This document shows positions 9,126-18,600 of a stretch of 64,000 bases of DNA, one piece after another. A model generated the notes under the pieces. That model did no database searches. It was not told the origin of the DNA and saw nothing but the letters and a program-made list of their open reading frames with translations. Positions within the stretch are counted from its first letter, which is position 1; each line of letters begins with the position of its first letter. Source of the stretch: Flavobacteriales bacterium (lineage in GTDB: Bacteria; Bacteroidota; Bacteroidia; Flavobacteriales_C; GCA-002722245); assembly GCA_023251095.1 (NCBI GenBank), contig JAHEZL010000002.1, positions 124,001 through 188,000 on the forward strand, in the 5' to 3' direction. A program made the translations under genes and the position numbers.

Positions 9126-10088
9126 TTACTTACGTCCTTTTGTAATCTCTTCTTCTGCCAATGCCGCTGCGCCGATAATTCCCGCGTCGGCACCCGGAAG
9201 TTGTGAAGGCAATAATTTCACTTTGTTTTTGAACATATGCAGCATGAAGTCATTCATGTATTTTTCAGTGGGCACGAACAATTCTTTTCCTGCGCTGATC
9301 ATTCCTCCGTACAATATGATGGCTTCCGGACGAGTAATGGCTACCAAGTTAGCCAAACCGAGACCTAATTTTTTTGAAGTATAATCAAAAACCTGTTTGG
9401 CCAGTTTATCTCCATTTTTAGCGGCTTCACCAATGAGTTTTCCGGTGATGTTTTCTTTGCCGACTTCTTTCAGGATAGAATCACCTGCATAATTTTCTGC
9501 CATCTGACGGGCAGTATTTACGAGGCCTGTAACGGAGGCATAAGTTTCCAAACAACCGTATCTGCCGCAGTTGCAAAGGCGTCCGTTTTCTTCAATGATG
9601 ATGTGGCCCAGTTCGCCGGCAAATCCGTCATAACCATAAACCATTTCGTCATTCACCACAATTCCCGATCCTACACCTGTACCTAAAGTAACCATTGCGA
9701 AATCGCGCATTCCTTTGGCGGCACCAAATAATTTTTCTCCCAAAGCCGCAGCATTTGCATCATTGGTGATAAAGGTACTGAGGCCTGTTCTTTTCTCTAC
9801 TTCTTTTTTCAAGGGCAAATTCCCTTTCCATAAAAGGTTTACGGCCTCTTCAATCATGCCCGAATAATAGTTGGCATTCGGAGCGCCTATCCCAACACCA
9901 ATACAAGGAAATTCTTTATTGGCATTGATCAGTTTCATTATTTCATCTGAAAGGGCATCTACATACAATTCAAAAACAGGATAAGCTGTTGTAGATAAAT
10001 GGGAGTAGGCAATTACATTTCCGTCGTGATCCACCAAACCTATTTTTGTGTTTGTTCCTCCGATGTCAATTCCAATAGTGTACTTCAT
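9126..10088 (-). CDS. ROK-family sugar kinase (glucokinase-like)
   Basis: A 320-aa ROK-family kinase, probably phosphorylating glucose (or another hexose such as N-acetylglucosamine or mannose) with ATP. The phosphate-binding motif GIDIGGTNTKIGLVD opens the protein. The catalytic region GELGHIIIEENGRLCNCGRYGCLE carries the ROK signature and the zinc-binding CxCGxxGCxE cysteines. The segment TGVGSGIVVNDEMVYG is typical of glucokinases. Repressor-type ROK proteins have an N-terminal helix-turn-helix, which is absent here. It starts 11 nt after the stop of the long histidine kinase gene, so the two are probably co-transcribed. Substrate specificity is an inference. Confidence 0.92.
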   Translation of the reverse strand: MKYTIGIDIGGTNTKIGLVDHDGNVIAYSHLSTTAYPVFELYVDALSDEIMKLINANKEFPCIGVGIGAPNANYYSGMIEEAVNLLWKGNLPLKKEVEKRTGLSTFITNDANAAALGEKLFGAAKGMRDFAMVTLGTGVGSGIVVNDEMVYGYDGFAGELGHIIIEENGRLCNCGRYGCLETYASVTGLVNTARQMAENYAGDSILKEVGKENITGKLIGEAAKNGDKLAKQVFDYTSKKLGLGLANLVAITRPEAIILYGGMISAGKELFVPTEKYMNDFMLHMFKNKVKLLPSQLPGADAGIIGAAALAEEEITKGRK

Positions 10089-10099
10089 GTGTGTAATAT

Positions 10100-13000
10100 T
10101 TATTTTTTAAATTCTATATAAAAACAAGTTCCTTTTCCTTCTTCAGATTCAAACCAGATGCGGCCATCCATCCCCTCTATGATTTTCTTGACCATAGCTA
10201 ATCCAAGTCCCATCCCCGAACTTTTCGTGGTGAAGTTAGGAATAAATATTTTTTCTTTATCATTTTCCGAGATGCCTTTTCCGTTGTCGTTCACCATTAC
10301 TAAAAATGCTTTTCCGTTGAAGATCAGTCGGACTTTAATTTCTCCTTTTCTATCATCCGGAATGGCCTGAATGGCATTTTTGATGAGGTTGTTGAACACC
10401 CGTAACAACTGATCTTTATCGGCTTTTATGATGAGGATGTTGTAGTCGGTTTCCAGTTGAATATTGGCAGTACTTTCATCGGAATAAAGATGTACGCAAT
10501 TTTTTAAAACTTCTACCAGATCCACATCTTCCATTACGGGATCGGGCATTTTGGCGAAGTTTGAAAATTCGGTGGCGATGGACGAGAGCGCATCAATTTG
10601 TTCAATCAAACTTTTACTGATGCGGGTGAGTCGTTCTTCAAATTCTTCGCGTGGCGCATCTTTCCAAAGTCGGTTCAAATACTGAACGTTGAGTTTCATC
10701 GGTGTGAGCGGATTTTTTATTTCGTGCGCCACCTGTTTGGCCATTTCGCGCCAGGCACCTTCCCGCTCCGATTTGGCCAGTTTTTCGGCACTGTCGCTCA
10801 ATTCATTAACCATTCGGTTGTATTCGGCAACCAAACTTCCTATCTCGTCATTTCCTTTCCATTCAATACTTTCATTGCGTTTTCCCAAACGCACATTTTT
10901 TAATTTTTCCTGAATCAAACTCAGGGGTTTGGTGATTTGATCGGATACAAACAAGGCTGCTAAAATGGAGAACACAATCAGCAATCCGTAAATGTTGATG
11001 AGGGCAACAAGGAAGTTGGAAATTTCATTGCTCAGTTCATTCTGACGCGCAAAATAGGGCAGATTTAGATACCCTTCCAGTTCAGATTTCTCGTTGTAAA
11101 AAGGGATATAAGCCGACAGATATTCCATTCCTTCAATTTTTTCCAGCCCCACAAAATGTGATTGATGGCGGAAATGCAATTCATAATAAGCGCGGGCATC
11201 CATGTTATTGGAAACCAATCCTTCTTTAAAAATATCGGGTCGTGAGCCGGCAATAATTTGTCCGTTCGTATTGTATAAATTGATGTCGGTAAAAAACACT
11301 TTTGAAAATCTGTCGAGGGTTTCTTTGATGATTTCCTGTTTATCAAAAGCATTTTTTCTTGTTAAGCGACGTTCGATATCGAGGTTAACCGATTTTATTT
11401 TTTCGTTGATCGTTTCAAAATTTTTCTTGTTGTATTGATTTTGGATAAAGTAAATGGAACCGGCGCCAATAATGATTCCCGAGAACAACAACATGGCCAG
11501 CATGCTGAGTTGCAAACGGGTTTTAAAATTGGTGGGCAATGTGTTTTTTCCGTTGAACACGCGTTGTGAAACATAAGCAACAATGGTGATGAGGCCCAGT
11601 AAAATAAAAAGGTAAGAATAGCCGGAGAGCATGCGCCAAAGCCCCCAGGCTTCGGTTGAAATAACAATGGCGGTATTGTCATCGGCAAAATAAATTAAAT
11701 GATTGACGCCTTCTTTTTCTACCCATTGAAAATCAACTTTTTCTAATTTACCAAAGCCTTTGGAAATGACAGGATAGTTGAAAGTGCCTTTATTGGTGAC
11801 CAATTTCCCTTTGTAATATTTGGCGTAGGAATATTCGGATTCGAGCGTATTGCTTTCAGTTTTTTTATTGACGAGTAAAATGGGGAAACCCAATTCATCG
11901 GAAATATTTTTTGGATACAACTCCAGCCATTTATCCGCAGTTATTTTACAGAGGTAGCCTGCTTTTCCTGTTTTACTGTCGTTGTGGTAAAAGGTGTTGG
12001 GAATGATTTCCATTCCTGCCGAAAGCATTTTTGTGTTTACCGAAGAACGAAGCAGCAAATCGTATTTATTCCAGTATTTATTAAAATAATTTTTGCGCAG
12101 ATAATCTGTTAGTACAGTAGAGTCGTGTATGGCAAAAATCTGACTGTCATTTTTAATGTTTTCGGCCAGTTCAATATAAAGGTATTCGGCAATAGGATCG
12201 CGTTCGGCCGCCATAAGAATGGCTTTTTGTTTGCGATTTTCCTTCTCTTTTATTTCCAGAAATTTTTCGAGAGTTGCAGAAATAAAAAGAGATAAAAACA
12301 AAATTAAAAAAATCGATGGCGCCAGATCAAAGTCGGGAAAAGCACGGTAGGCGCGATAAATCAAAAGAAGTAAAACCGGTAAAAACAAACAAAGGCCCAT
12401 TGTATCTTCATCTCCCATGAGGAAGTAAATGAGCAATGCCGCTCCGAAAAAAGAACTTAAAAATCCTGCAATTTTTATCCATGATATTCCGCTGAACTTA
12501 AATACAAGCGCTGCTTTTTTTATGAGTAAAATAAAGGCATACAGGAAAAGCATAATGCCTAAAATACTGGCGCCGCTGAACACATTTATTTTCAATATTT
12601 TTTTTGCGTCCAATGCCACATTGGAGTTGAACACTAAAATTTCAATGAGCTCGATGACCAGGGAAGAGCCCCAAAAAAGCAGGGCAAATAAAGCGACGAT
12701 TAGCGCGTATTTTATTTTAGGCGACAGGGCTGCAATTTTTTCTTCTGAAAGTGGAATTTTGAAAATGAAATAGGAAATACTCAGTATCGCAAAACCATTC
12801 ATTAATAAATCGCCGAGCGATGGAAACCATGATGAATAAGCGAAGAGCTGAGGATCCATTATTTCACTTTCGTAGAGATAGAAAGGAAAATGAAAGTTCA
12901 CCATGCCCCAGCGCAGCAGATACATTGAACCGGCAAACACTAAAATTTTCGCCCAATATTGAAGCGTTAGTTCCTGTATGCTTTTAAAAAGTGCAGCAAC

Positions 13001-13651
13001 AAAAAGCAGAAGGCAAATGATTTCAAGAAATAAGAATTTTGTTTCATTTTCTGTTCCCGAAAAATCATTGTCGGGAATAATGGAAAGTGTATTCCCGCTG
13101 AGTGATTCGAAACGTTCTTTCTCAGGACTGATATGTATACCCCATGTTTCCGGGAGATTGAATTTTTTCTGAAAATGATTTTTTACATAAGAATTTTCAA
13201 AGTGGTGTTCTTGTTTAATGAGGAGCAAACCCACAAAAAGTTTTCCGTTTTTCCGCAAGGTGAATTTCTCGTAAAAGCCGCCGGGAATTTTTATAAACCC
13301 TCGGTTTTCGCCTGTTTTTTCAATGGGATCGGCATTGTTGCTCCAGAATTTTAAAATGGAGTCTTCATAAATGTAAACTGAAATACCTTGATTTTCGTGA
13401 AGGGCAGAATAATAAGAAAGATTTTTGCGGGCGATGTTTTCGTAAGAAGTAGAATCGGCAAATTTTTGCAGAGTACTTACTTCTTGCTGAAGCAGGATTT
13501 GTTGTTGTTGCAGGGTTTTTCCGAAGAGCAATAAATCTGCTTGTATTTCTTTTTCCTTACTGGATTCCCGTGAAAAATAAAGTCCGCTAAAAAGCAATCC
13601 CAACAAAGAAATAACAAAAGCAATCCCGATATGTTTGCGTGTGAATCGCAT
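10100..13651 (-). CDS. large NtrY-like sensor histidine kinase
   Basis: A 1183-aa membrane sensor kinase. An N-terminal anchor (about residues 8-27) is followed by an extracytoplasmic segment, then a block of about seven or eight transmembrane helices (about 220-430), a second periplasmic sensor region, and further helices around 660-710 and 855-880. A HAMP-like linker (DQITKPLSLIQEKL ... GNDEIGSLVAEYNRMV) precedes the HisKA phospho-acceptor box AHEIKNPLTPMKL (His near 973), in the NtrY style. The HATPase_c boxes N (NNLIKNAIQAI), G1 (DNGKGIS) and G2 (GMGLGLAMVKKI) end the protein. No response regulator gene is near, so the partner is unknown. The downstream ROK kinase gene is only 11 nt away. 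Confidence 0.92.
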   Translation of the reverse strand: MRFTRKHIGIAFVISLLGLLFSGLYFSRESSKEKEIQADLLLFGKTLQQQQILLQQEVSTLQKFADSTSYENIARKNLSYYSALHENQGISVYIYEDSILKFWSNNADPIEKTGENRGFIKIPGGFYEKFTLRKNGKLFVGLLLIKQEHHFENSYVKNHFQKKFNLPETWGIHISPEKERFESLSGNTLSIIPDNDFSGTENETKFLFLEIICLLLFVAALFKSIQELTLQYWAKILVFAGSMYLLRWGMVNFHFPFYLYESEIMDPQLFAYSSWFPSLGDLLMNGFAILSISYFIFKIPLSEEKIAALSPKIKYALIVALFALLFWGSSLVIELIEILVFNSNVALDAKKILKINVFSGASILGIMLFLYAFILLIKKAALVFKFSGISWIKIAGFLSSFFGAALLIYFLMGDEDTMGLCLFLPVLLLLIYRAYRAFPDFDLAPSIFLILFLSLFISATLEKFLEIKEKENRKQKAILMAAERDPIAEYLYIELAENIKNDSQIFAIHDSTVLTDYLRKNYFNKYWNKYDLLLRSSVNTKMLSAGMEIIPNTFYHNDSKTGKAGYLCKITADKWLELYPKNISDELGFPILLVNKKTESNTLESEYSYAKYYKGKLVTNKGTFNYPVISKGFGKLEKVDFQWVEKEGVNHLIYFADDNTAIVISTEAWGLWRMLSGYSYLFILLGLITIVAYVSQRVFNGKNTLPTNFKTRLQLSMLAMLLFSGIIIGAGSIYFIQNQYNKKNFETINEKIKSVNLDIERRLTRKNAFDKQEIIKETLDRFSKVFFTDINLYNTNGQIIAGSRPDIFKEGLVSNNMDARAYYELHFRHQSHFVGLEKIEGMEYLSAYIPFYNEKSELEGYLNLPYFARQNELSNEISNFLVALINIYGLLIVFSILAALFVSDQITKPLSLIQEKLKNVRLGKRNESIEWKGNDEIGSLVAEYNRMVNELSDSAEKLAKSEREGAWREMAKQVAHEIKNPLTPMKLNVQYLNRLWKDAPREEFEERLTRISKSLIEQIDALSSIATEFSNFAKMPDPVMEDVDLVEVLKNCVHLYSDESTANIQLETDYNILIIKADKDQLLRVFNNLIKNAIQAIPDDRKGEIKVRLIFNGKAFLVMVNDNGKGISENDKEKIFIPNFTTKSSGMGLGLAMVKKIIEGMDGRIWFESEEGKGTCFYIEFKK

Positions 13652-13678
13652 CGTCGTAAATATAAGAGGAAATTCCTT

Positions 13679-14839
13679 CTAGCGGAAGATATCCTTTAAA
13701 ATCCTGTCGGCTATTATTTTATTGAGCAAAGCGTTGGGGTGACCGTCGATTTTAAAGAAATATTTTTCATTTCCTTTTTCGCAAACATCTGAATAATCCA
13801 AAACCTGAATCAGCTTTTTATCAACGTGATTCAATACTTCACGGTGTTTCAATGAGCCGGGATAAATCACCACAATGAGCGGAGACTGGTATTTCATCAC
13901 TACTGTTTTAGCCAGTTCTTCTACGGTTTTGCCGCACAACTCAAAATGCCTGTCGGTATGGATAAGCGGCAAATCCAGATTAAAATATTGCATGGTCTGG
14001 CAATCTTCCAATACCGAATAAAGATGAAAAAGAACAGGAGATTTTTTTTCAAAGGAAGGATGCATCACCAGGGAATCGTTCTCTATTTCAGGGTAAGGAA
14101 AGTTTTCCCCGTAAGAATTGACCACCATCATATTGCCGTTGATTCTTTGGATGTGGCCGTCGATGTAAACATAAAAAACCTTTGTTTGTTGCGCCGGTGG
14201 AAGAATTAAGGATTTCATGGAAAGCAGCGATTGTTGGGGGCCGTAACCCAAAAACGCCAAATTGTACGAATTGTAATCAGTGTTTTTTCCGATGATCCAG
14301 GGAAGAGTTTGATCGTCGTTTACGCCTTCTCCGAAAGTATAAGAACAACCCAAAAAAACGACCGCTTTATTTTTTGCCGAATCAAAGGGAGTGCTGCGCC
14401 AACCCATGGAAGAGGAATGAAAGGTAGAATTGTAAATGCTGTCTCCGTCGATAGTAAGCAGCGTAGAGAAATGTAAATCGGGTTTTAATTTGTAGCCCAA
14501 AACACTGTCGGTATCAATCATTTCCCCCGCTTTTCCGCTATTCAAATCGGTGTTGTAATGTATCTTTTCCACCGGAGATCTTTGATTCAAAAAACCGAAG
14601 AAGAATTCCAAACCACACAAAAAAAGCAATAAAATCAGCAGGTTGATGACATACAGGAAAAAGCCTTTTGTTTTTTTAAAAAGCAATAATACGGCAATGA
14701 TTAAAAAAGAAAAGCTGCAGCAATACAAAAGAATTTGAAAGTAAAAAAGCTCTGTTTTACACAGCAATTGAAAAACCGGAGGAAATAGTAAAACAGCGAT
14801 TAACAGGAAGAAAGCAAAGAGTTTTTTATTCAAAAGCAA
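13679..14839 (-). CDS. membrane-anchored SGNH-hydrolase-like protein
   Basis: A 386-aa protein with three N-terminal transmembrane helices (about residues 8-90, rich in L/F) and an extracytoplasmic domain. That domain contains G-C-S-Y-T-F-G-E-G near residue 165, matching the GxSxTxG nucleophile block of SGNH/GDSL hydrolases, and a C-terminal DGHPNALLN near 365, matching block V with the catalytic Asp and His. The intermediate Gly block is plausible around GYGPQQS and the Asn block around YIDGHIQRING. It closes the CDP-sugar/glycosyltransferase operon, 4 nt after the GT2 gene. Acyl or acetyl transfer or removal on the surface glycan is therefore a sensible inference, but the substrate is not visible. 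Confidence 0.7.
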   Translation of the reverse strand: MLLNKKLFAFFLLIAVLLFPPVFQLLCKTELFYFQILLYCCSFSFLIIAVLLLFKKTKGFFLYVINLLILLLFLCGLEFFFGFLNQRSPVEKIHYNTDLNSGKAGEMIDTDSVLGYKLKPDLHFSTLLTIDGDSIYNSTFHSSSMGWRSTPFDSAKNKAVVFLGCSYTFGEGVNDDQTLPWIIGKNTDYNSYNLAFLGYGPQQSLLSMKSLILPPAQQTKVFYVYIDGHIQRINGNMMVVNSYGENFPYPEIENDSLVMHPSFEKKSPVLFHLYSVLEDCQTMQYFNLDLPLIHTDRHFELCGKTVEELAKTVVMKYQSPLIVVIYPGSLKHREVLNHVDKKLIQVLDYSDVCEKGNEKYFFKIDGHPNALLNKIIADRILKDIFR

Positions 14840-14843
14840 TTTT

Positions 14844-15791
14844 TTAAGCGTTCAGTCCGATAGACCTTTCTATGATTACAGGATTATTGTTTTTCACCTG
14901 TTTGAAAATTCTGCCGATGTATTCTCCGATAATGCCCAGAAACAAGGCGTTCATGGAAATAGACAAAAGAATTAAAACCGTTAAAGTGGTAAACCCTCGG
15001 GGCCATTCATAGCCGTACAAAAATTTTCCGGCCACATAAACCCCTATTAAAATAGTGGTGATCAATGACGTGATTAATCCTACTACCGTTGCTATTCTGA
15101 GTGGAATAACGGAATGATTCATGATGCCGTCCAAGCCAAGCAATATCAGCGATTTAAAAGTAAAATTAGTTTCTCCCCTTTCTCTTTTGTTTCTTTCATA
15201 TTCAAATCCTATCTGATTGAATCCGTAAGAAGTAATGGTTCCGCGGAGGTAAGGAGAAGCGTCATTGAGCGTTTTCAATTGATTTAAAACGGTTCTGTCT
15301 ACCAAACGGAAATCCCCTGCATCCAAAGGAAGATTGTCCTCGCTGAGGTAATTGATGAGGCGGTAAAATATTTTTCGCTGCGTGTTCATGAACCAGGATT
15401 CTTTTCTTTGTTTTCGCACGCCGTATACCACCTGATAGCCTTGTTTCCAATAATTGATCATCATTGGAATCAATGAAGGAGAATCCTGTAAATCAACATC
15501 TAACTGAACGGCAATATCTCCTTTGGCCAGACGGTAAGCGCATAAAATGGATTTTTGAAAACCGAAATTTTTTGAAAATCGCGCTACTTTAATTCGTTGA
15601 TCGGATTTTGCTAATTCCTGCAGCACTTCAAAAGTTTTGTCTTTGCTGTGGTTATCGGTAAAAATAATTTCGAAATCGAATTCATCGGAAACCGCTTTCA
15701 ATGCTTCAACAACAGCGGTATAACAAGGAATAATGTTTTGTTCTTCATTGAATACCGGAATTAAAACAGAGAGTAATTTCTTTTGATCCAT
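14844..15791 (-). CDS. polyprenyl-phosphate glycosyltransferase, GT2 (GtrB/DPM1-like)
   Basis: A GT-A glycosyltransferase of about 315 aa with two C-terminal membrane helices, the architecture of GtrB/ArnC-type enzymes that move a sugar from an NDP donor to undecaprenyl phosphate. Visible motifs: VLIPVFNEEQNI at the start, FTDNHSKDKT, the metal-binding region VQLDVDLQDSP (the family's DxD/DLQD block), GVRKQRKESWF, and helices near 230-255 and 265-290. I take the ATG at 15791; a GTG at 15809, directly after the upstream stop, would add six residues. It sits between a sugar SDR gene and an SGNH protein gene, so it probably attaches the locus-specific sugar to a lipid carrier. Confidence 0.87.
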   Translation of the reverse strand: MDQKKLLSVLIPVFNEEQNIIPCYTAVVEALKAVSDEFDFEIIFTDNHSKDKTFEVLQELAKSDQRIKVARFSKNFGFQKSILCAYRLAKGDIAVQLDVDLQDSPSLIPMMINYWKQGYQVVYGVRKQRKESWFMNTQRKIFYRLINYLSEDNLPLDAGDFRLVDRTVLNQLKTLNDASPYLRGTITSYGFNQIGFEYERNKRERGETNFTFKSLILLGLDGIMNHSVIPLRIATVVGLITSLITTILIGVYVAGKFLYGYEWPRGFTTLTVLILLSISMNALFLGIIGEYIGRIFKQVKNNNPVIIERSIGLNA

Positions 15792-15809
15792 GGGTTTAAA
15801 TTTTAGCAC

Positions 15810-16712
15810 TCAATTATACTTTTCAATACTATCCTCAATCAAAACAGAGGGCTTAAAGGAGATTATTTTTTCCAGTTTCGAAGCGTTTAAAATTAATGAT
15901 TTCATGGCAACATCTTCTCTGGTGGTGTTGGGTTGTATTAAATTTTTGTTTCCGTTTAAGCGGGAAAATATTTTTTCAATCACCTCTTTTATTTTTAAGG
16001 TTTCTGCTGCAAAAACGTTGTAAATGCCCGAAGCAGGAAGGGTTTTAATGATTTCTATGATCAATTTGGAAAGCTCTTCGATGTAAATATATTGTCGGAT
16101 TTGTTCTCCTTGCGTCAACGACATTTCTTTGTTGTTTTTAATCCCGTTGATGAGGTAAGGGATGAGTCGGTTTTTATTTTCTCCCGGCCCGTATATCGTT
16201 GGTAAAATAAGATGGTAATAAGGAAAGGAAAAAGAATTGTTGTGTATGAAATGGCTCAATACTCTTTTGGATCCGGCATAAGCATTGGCAACAGGGAAGG
16301 TGCTGTTGAGCAATTCTTCTTCCGAAAAAGAAGTGTTTTCCAAAGCATTTTTCCCGATTTCAGCGTAGGAACCAAAAGTGAAAATACCCCCCTTGAAATT
16401 ATTATTTTCAAGATAAAGCAAGAGTTTAGAGGGCAGAAAAGCATTCACATCATAAATGTGGTCGGCCGGATCATTTTGTCCGTGTTGTACGCCCAAAGAA
16501 GAAGCGAAAACAATAATATCCTTCTGTAAAAGCATTTCGAAATTTAAGGGAGCTTGCGGATAATCAAATAAATGAAATTCCGCATTTGGGAAATCCGCAT
16601 TTGGCTTTCGGCCAAAGAAGGAAAGCAGATACTCATCGGATTTTAAAAAAGGAGCAAGATTGGACACCAGAAAAGAGGTGGATCCTATCAGCGCTACTTT
16701 TTTCTTTTCCAT
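15810..16712 (-). CDS. NAD(P)-dependent sugar epimerase/dehydratase/reductase (extended SDR)
   Basis: A 300-aa extended short-chain dehydrogenase. The Rossmann start is VALIGSTSFLVSNLAPFL, in which the later glycines of the usual GxxGxxG are replaced. The catalytic YxxxK is present as Y-A-G-S-K, preceded by the Ser/Thr region FTFGSYAEIG, and the substrate-side phrase LPTIYGPGENKNRLIPYLI is typical of sugar-nucleotide SDRs. It lies 3 nt downstream of rfbG, which makes CDP-4-keto-6-deoxyglucose. A role as 4-keto reductase or epimerase on that intermediate, comparable to CDP-abequose synthase, is the natural inference. The exact product sugar cannot be told. Confidence 0.8.
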   Translation of the reverse strand: MEKKKVALIGSTSFLVSNLAPFLKSDEYLLSFFGRKPNADFPNAEFHLFDYPQAPLNFEMLLQKDIIVFASSLGVQHGQNDPADHIYDVNAFLPSKLLLYLENNNFKGGIFTFGSYAEIGKNALENTSFSEEELLNSTFPVANAYAGSKRVLSHFIHNNSFSFPYYHLILPTIYGPGENKNRLIPYLINGIKNNKEMSLTQGEQIRQYIYIEELSKLIIEIIKTLPASGIYNVFAAETLKIKEVIEKIFSRLNGNKNLIQPNTTREDVAMKSLILNASKLEKIISFKPSVLIEDSIEKYN

Positions 16713-16715
16713 AAT

Positions 16716-17795
16716 TTATTTGAAATAGGATTGTATGGTTTCGGTCATGATAGGCGCGACAGAAGCAGGCTTTTTATCATAGGCTTTATACCATTCGGCA
16801 GTGAGTTTTGCGGCTTCTTTCCAATTGTATTTAGGTGCCCATTTCAATTCATACATTGTTTTGTTGATATCGAGAGAAAGAAACTGAGCTTCGTGTACCG
16901 TAGGCTTATCTTTTTTAACTGCAGAAGTGTTTTTGCCCCATGCTTTGATAAATTCTTCCAGCACCATTTCTACTGTGATATTGTCGAGGGCGGTAGGACC
17001 GAAATTCCATGCAGCCGAAAATTTTACCGGATCATTTTTCAGGGCTGCACCCAATTCTAAATAACCGCCGATGCATTCTATCACATGTTGCCACGGGCGC
17101 ATGGCGTATGGATTTCTGATATGAATTGGTTTGCCTGCACAGAGCGCTTTGGCAATGTCGGGGATGAGCCGGTCTGTCGACCAGTCGCCACCGCCTATTA
17201 CATTTCCTGCGCGGGCAGAAGCAATTCCCTTTTTATGGTTTTTTATATCGGCAAGATTGAAATAAGAATTCCGGAAAGAGGAAATCACCAGTTCAGCGCA
17301 GGCTTTACTCATGCTGTAAGGATCATGTCCTCCCAATCTGTCATTTTCTCTGTAGGGATAAATCCATTCTTTGTTTTCGTAAACCTTGTCGGTAGTGATC
17401 AATATGACCGAGCATTGTTTTTTTATTTTCTTTACCGCTTCCAGTACATTAGCGGTTCCCAGTGCATTAACTTCAATGGTTTCCAGCGGATTTTCGTAAG
17501 AATAACGAACAAGGGGCTGTGCTGCAAGATGAAAAATAAAATCGGGTTGAAAATCAATAATCTCTTTTTCTACTTTTTTGTAAGAGCGGATATCTGCGAT
17601 TACCGACGTGCATAAAGAGTTTCCCTGAATGACATTGAATAAATCCTGTTTTCGCTGAGGAGCCAGAGCATATCCTTTAACATCGGCTCCAAGATGATGC
17701 AAGAGGTAAAGCATCCATGATCCTTTGAAACCGGTGTGTCCGGTCAAAAAAATCTTTTTCCCTTTGTAAACTTTCTTTAATTCAGCAATTGTCAT
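16716..17795 (-). CDS. rfbG: CDP-glucose 4,6-dehydratase
   Basis: A 359-aa extended SDR expected to convert CDP-D-glucose to CDP-4-keto-6-deoxy-D-glucose. Seen in the sequence: the NAD-binding GHTGFKGSWMLYLLHHLG near residues 18-35, typical of RfbG rather than RmlB; HLAAQPLVRYSYENPLET; the catalytic YSMSKAC near 158; and ARAGNVIGGGDWSTDRLIPD with RNPYAMRPWQHV, both strong CDP-glucose dehydratase signatures. It lies about 10 nt after rfbF, which provides its substrate. The pair is enough to make the common precursor of CDP-linked deoxyhexoses for LPS. No rfbH (C3 dehydrase) accompanies it in this window. Confidence 0.94.
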   Translation of the reverse strand: MTIAELKKVYKGKKIFLTGHTGFKGSWMLYLLHHLGADVKGYALAPQRKQDLFNVIQGNSLCTSVIADIRSYKKVEKEIIDFQPDFIFHLAAQPLVRYSYENPLETIEVNALGTANVLEAVKKIKKQCSVILITTDKVYENKEWIYPYRENDRLGGHDPYSMSKACAELVISSFRNSYFNLADIKNHKKGIASARAGNVIGGGDWSTDRLIPDIAKALCAGKPIHIRNPYAMRPWQHVIECIGGYLELGAALKNDPVKFSAAWNFGPTALDNITVEMVLEEFIKAWGKNTSAVKKDKPTVHEAQFLSLDINKTMYELKWAPKYNWKEAAKLTAEWYKAYDKKPASVAPIMTETIQSYFK

Positions 17796-17805
17796 TCTTG
17801 TATTT

Positions 17806-18579
17806 TTACTTCCATAATTCCCACGGGGCTTTTCCCGAAAGGCATAAATTATCCAAGTCTTTTTTGTCTCTTAAAGTATCCATTGGTTTCCAGAAACCTT
17901 CGTGGATGAAGGCCGCCATTTGGTTGGCGGCAGCAATTTTTTCCATCGGTTCTTTTTCCCAAACGCTGAGATCATTGTCAAGATAATCGAAAACACCCGG
18001 TTCACACACAAAAAATCCTCCATTGATCCATGCGCCGTCGCCTTTTGGTTTTTCTGTAAATTGAGAAACATCATTGGAAGAGCTGAGTGTTAATGCGCCA
18101 AATCTTCCCGAAGGTTGCACTGCGGTAACGGTAACCAGTTTGTTTTTTGATCGGTGAAATTTCACCAGTTCATTGATGTTTACATCGCCCACGCCGTCGC
18201 CATAAGTAAGGAGGAAGGGCTCATTGTTCACGAATTTTTTTATTCTTTTTATTCTGCCGCCTGTCATTGATCCTTCTCCTGTATCCACAAGAGTAACTGT
18301 CCAAGGTTCGGAAGCGCTGTTGTGAATCGACATTTTGTTGGTGGAAAGATCAAAAGTAACATCGGATTGATGCAGAAAATAGTTGGCGAAATATTCTTTA
18401 ATGACATAGCCTTTATAACCGAGGCAAATAATGAAATCGTTATAACCGAAATGGGAATATAATTTCATGATGTGCCAGAGAATAGGCTTTTCACCAATAT
18501 CAATCATTGGTTTTGGCCTGAGTACAGTTTCCTCACTCAATCTTGTTCCGAATCCTCCGGCTAGAATTACTACTTTCAT
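17806..18579 (-). CDS. rfbF: glucose-1-phosphate cytidylyltransferase
   Basis: A 257-aa nucleotidyltransferase forming CDP-glucose from CTP and glucose 1-phosphate. The start VVILAGGFGTRLSEETVLRPKPMI matches RfbF closely, with S-E-E-T in place of the TxxxP seen in RmlA-like enzymes. Further family features are PILWHIMKLYSHFGYNDFIICLGYKGY and the metal-binding TYGDGVGDV. It is the first gene of the rfbF-rfbG-SDR-GT2-SGNH operon; a promoter-like sequence is present at 18601-18632. The product would be used in O-antigen or capsule deoxysugar synthesis. Confidence 0.95.
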   Translation of the reverse strand: MKVVILAGGFGTRLSEETVLRPKPMIDIGEKPILWHIMKLYSHFGYNDFIICLGYKGYVIKEYFANYFLHQSDVTFDLSTNKMSIHNSASEPWTVTLVDTGEGSMTGGRIKRIKKFVNNEPFLLTYGDGVGDVNINELVKFHRSKNKLVTVTAVQPSGRFGALTLSSSNDVSQFTEKPKGDGAWINGGFFVCEPGVFDYLDNDLSVWEKEPMEKIAAANQMAAFIHEGFWKPMDTLRDKKDLDNLCLSGKAPWELWK

Positions 18580-18600
18580 GATTTCGCTGGGTATTTCTTA

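Noticed and set aside
17085-17615. A 176-aa plus-strand frame within rfbG
   Set aside because: Complete overlap with a strongly supported dehydratase gene and no recognisable motif.
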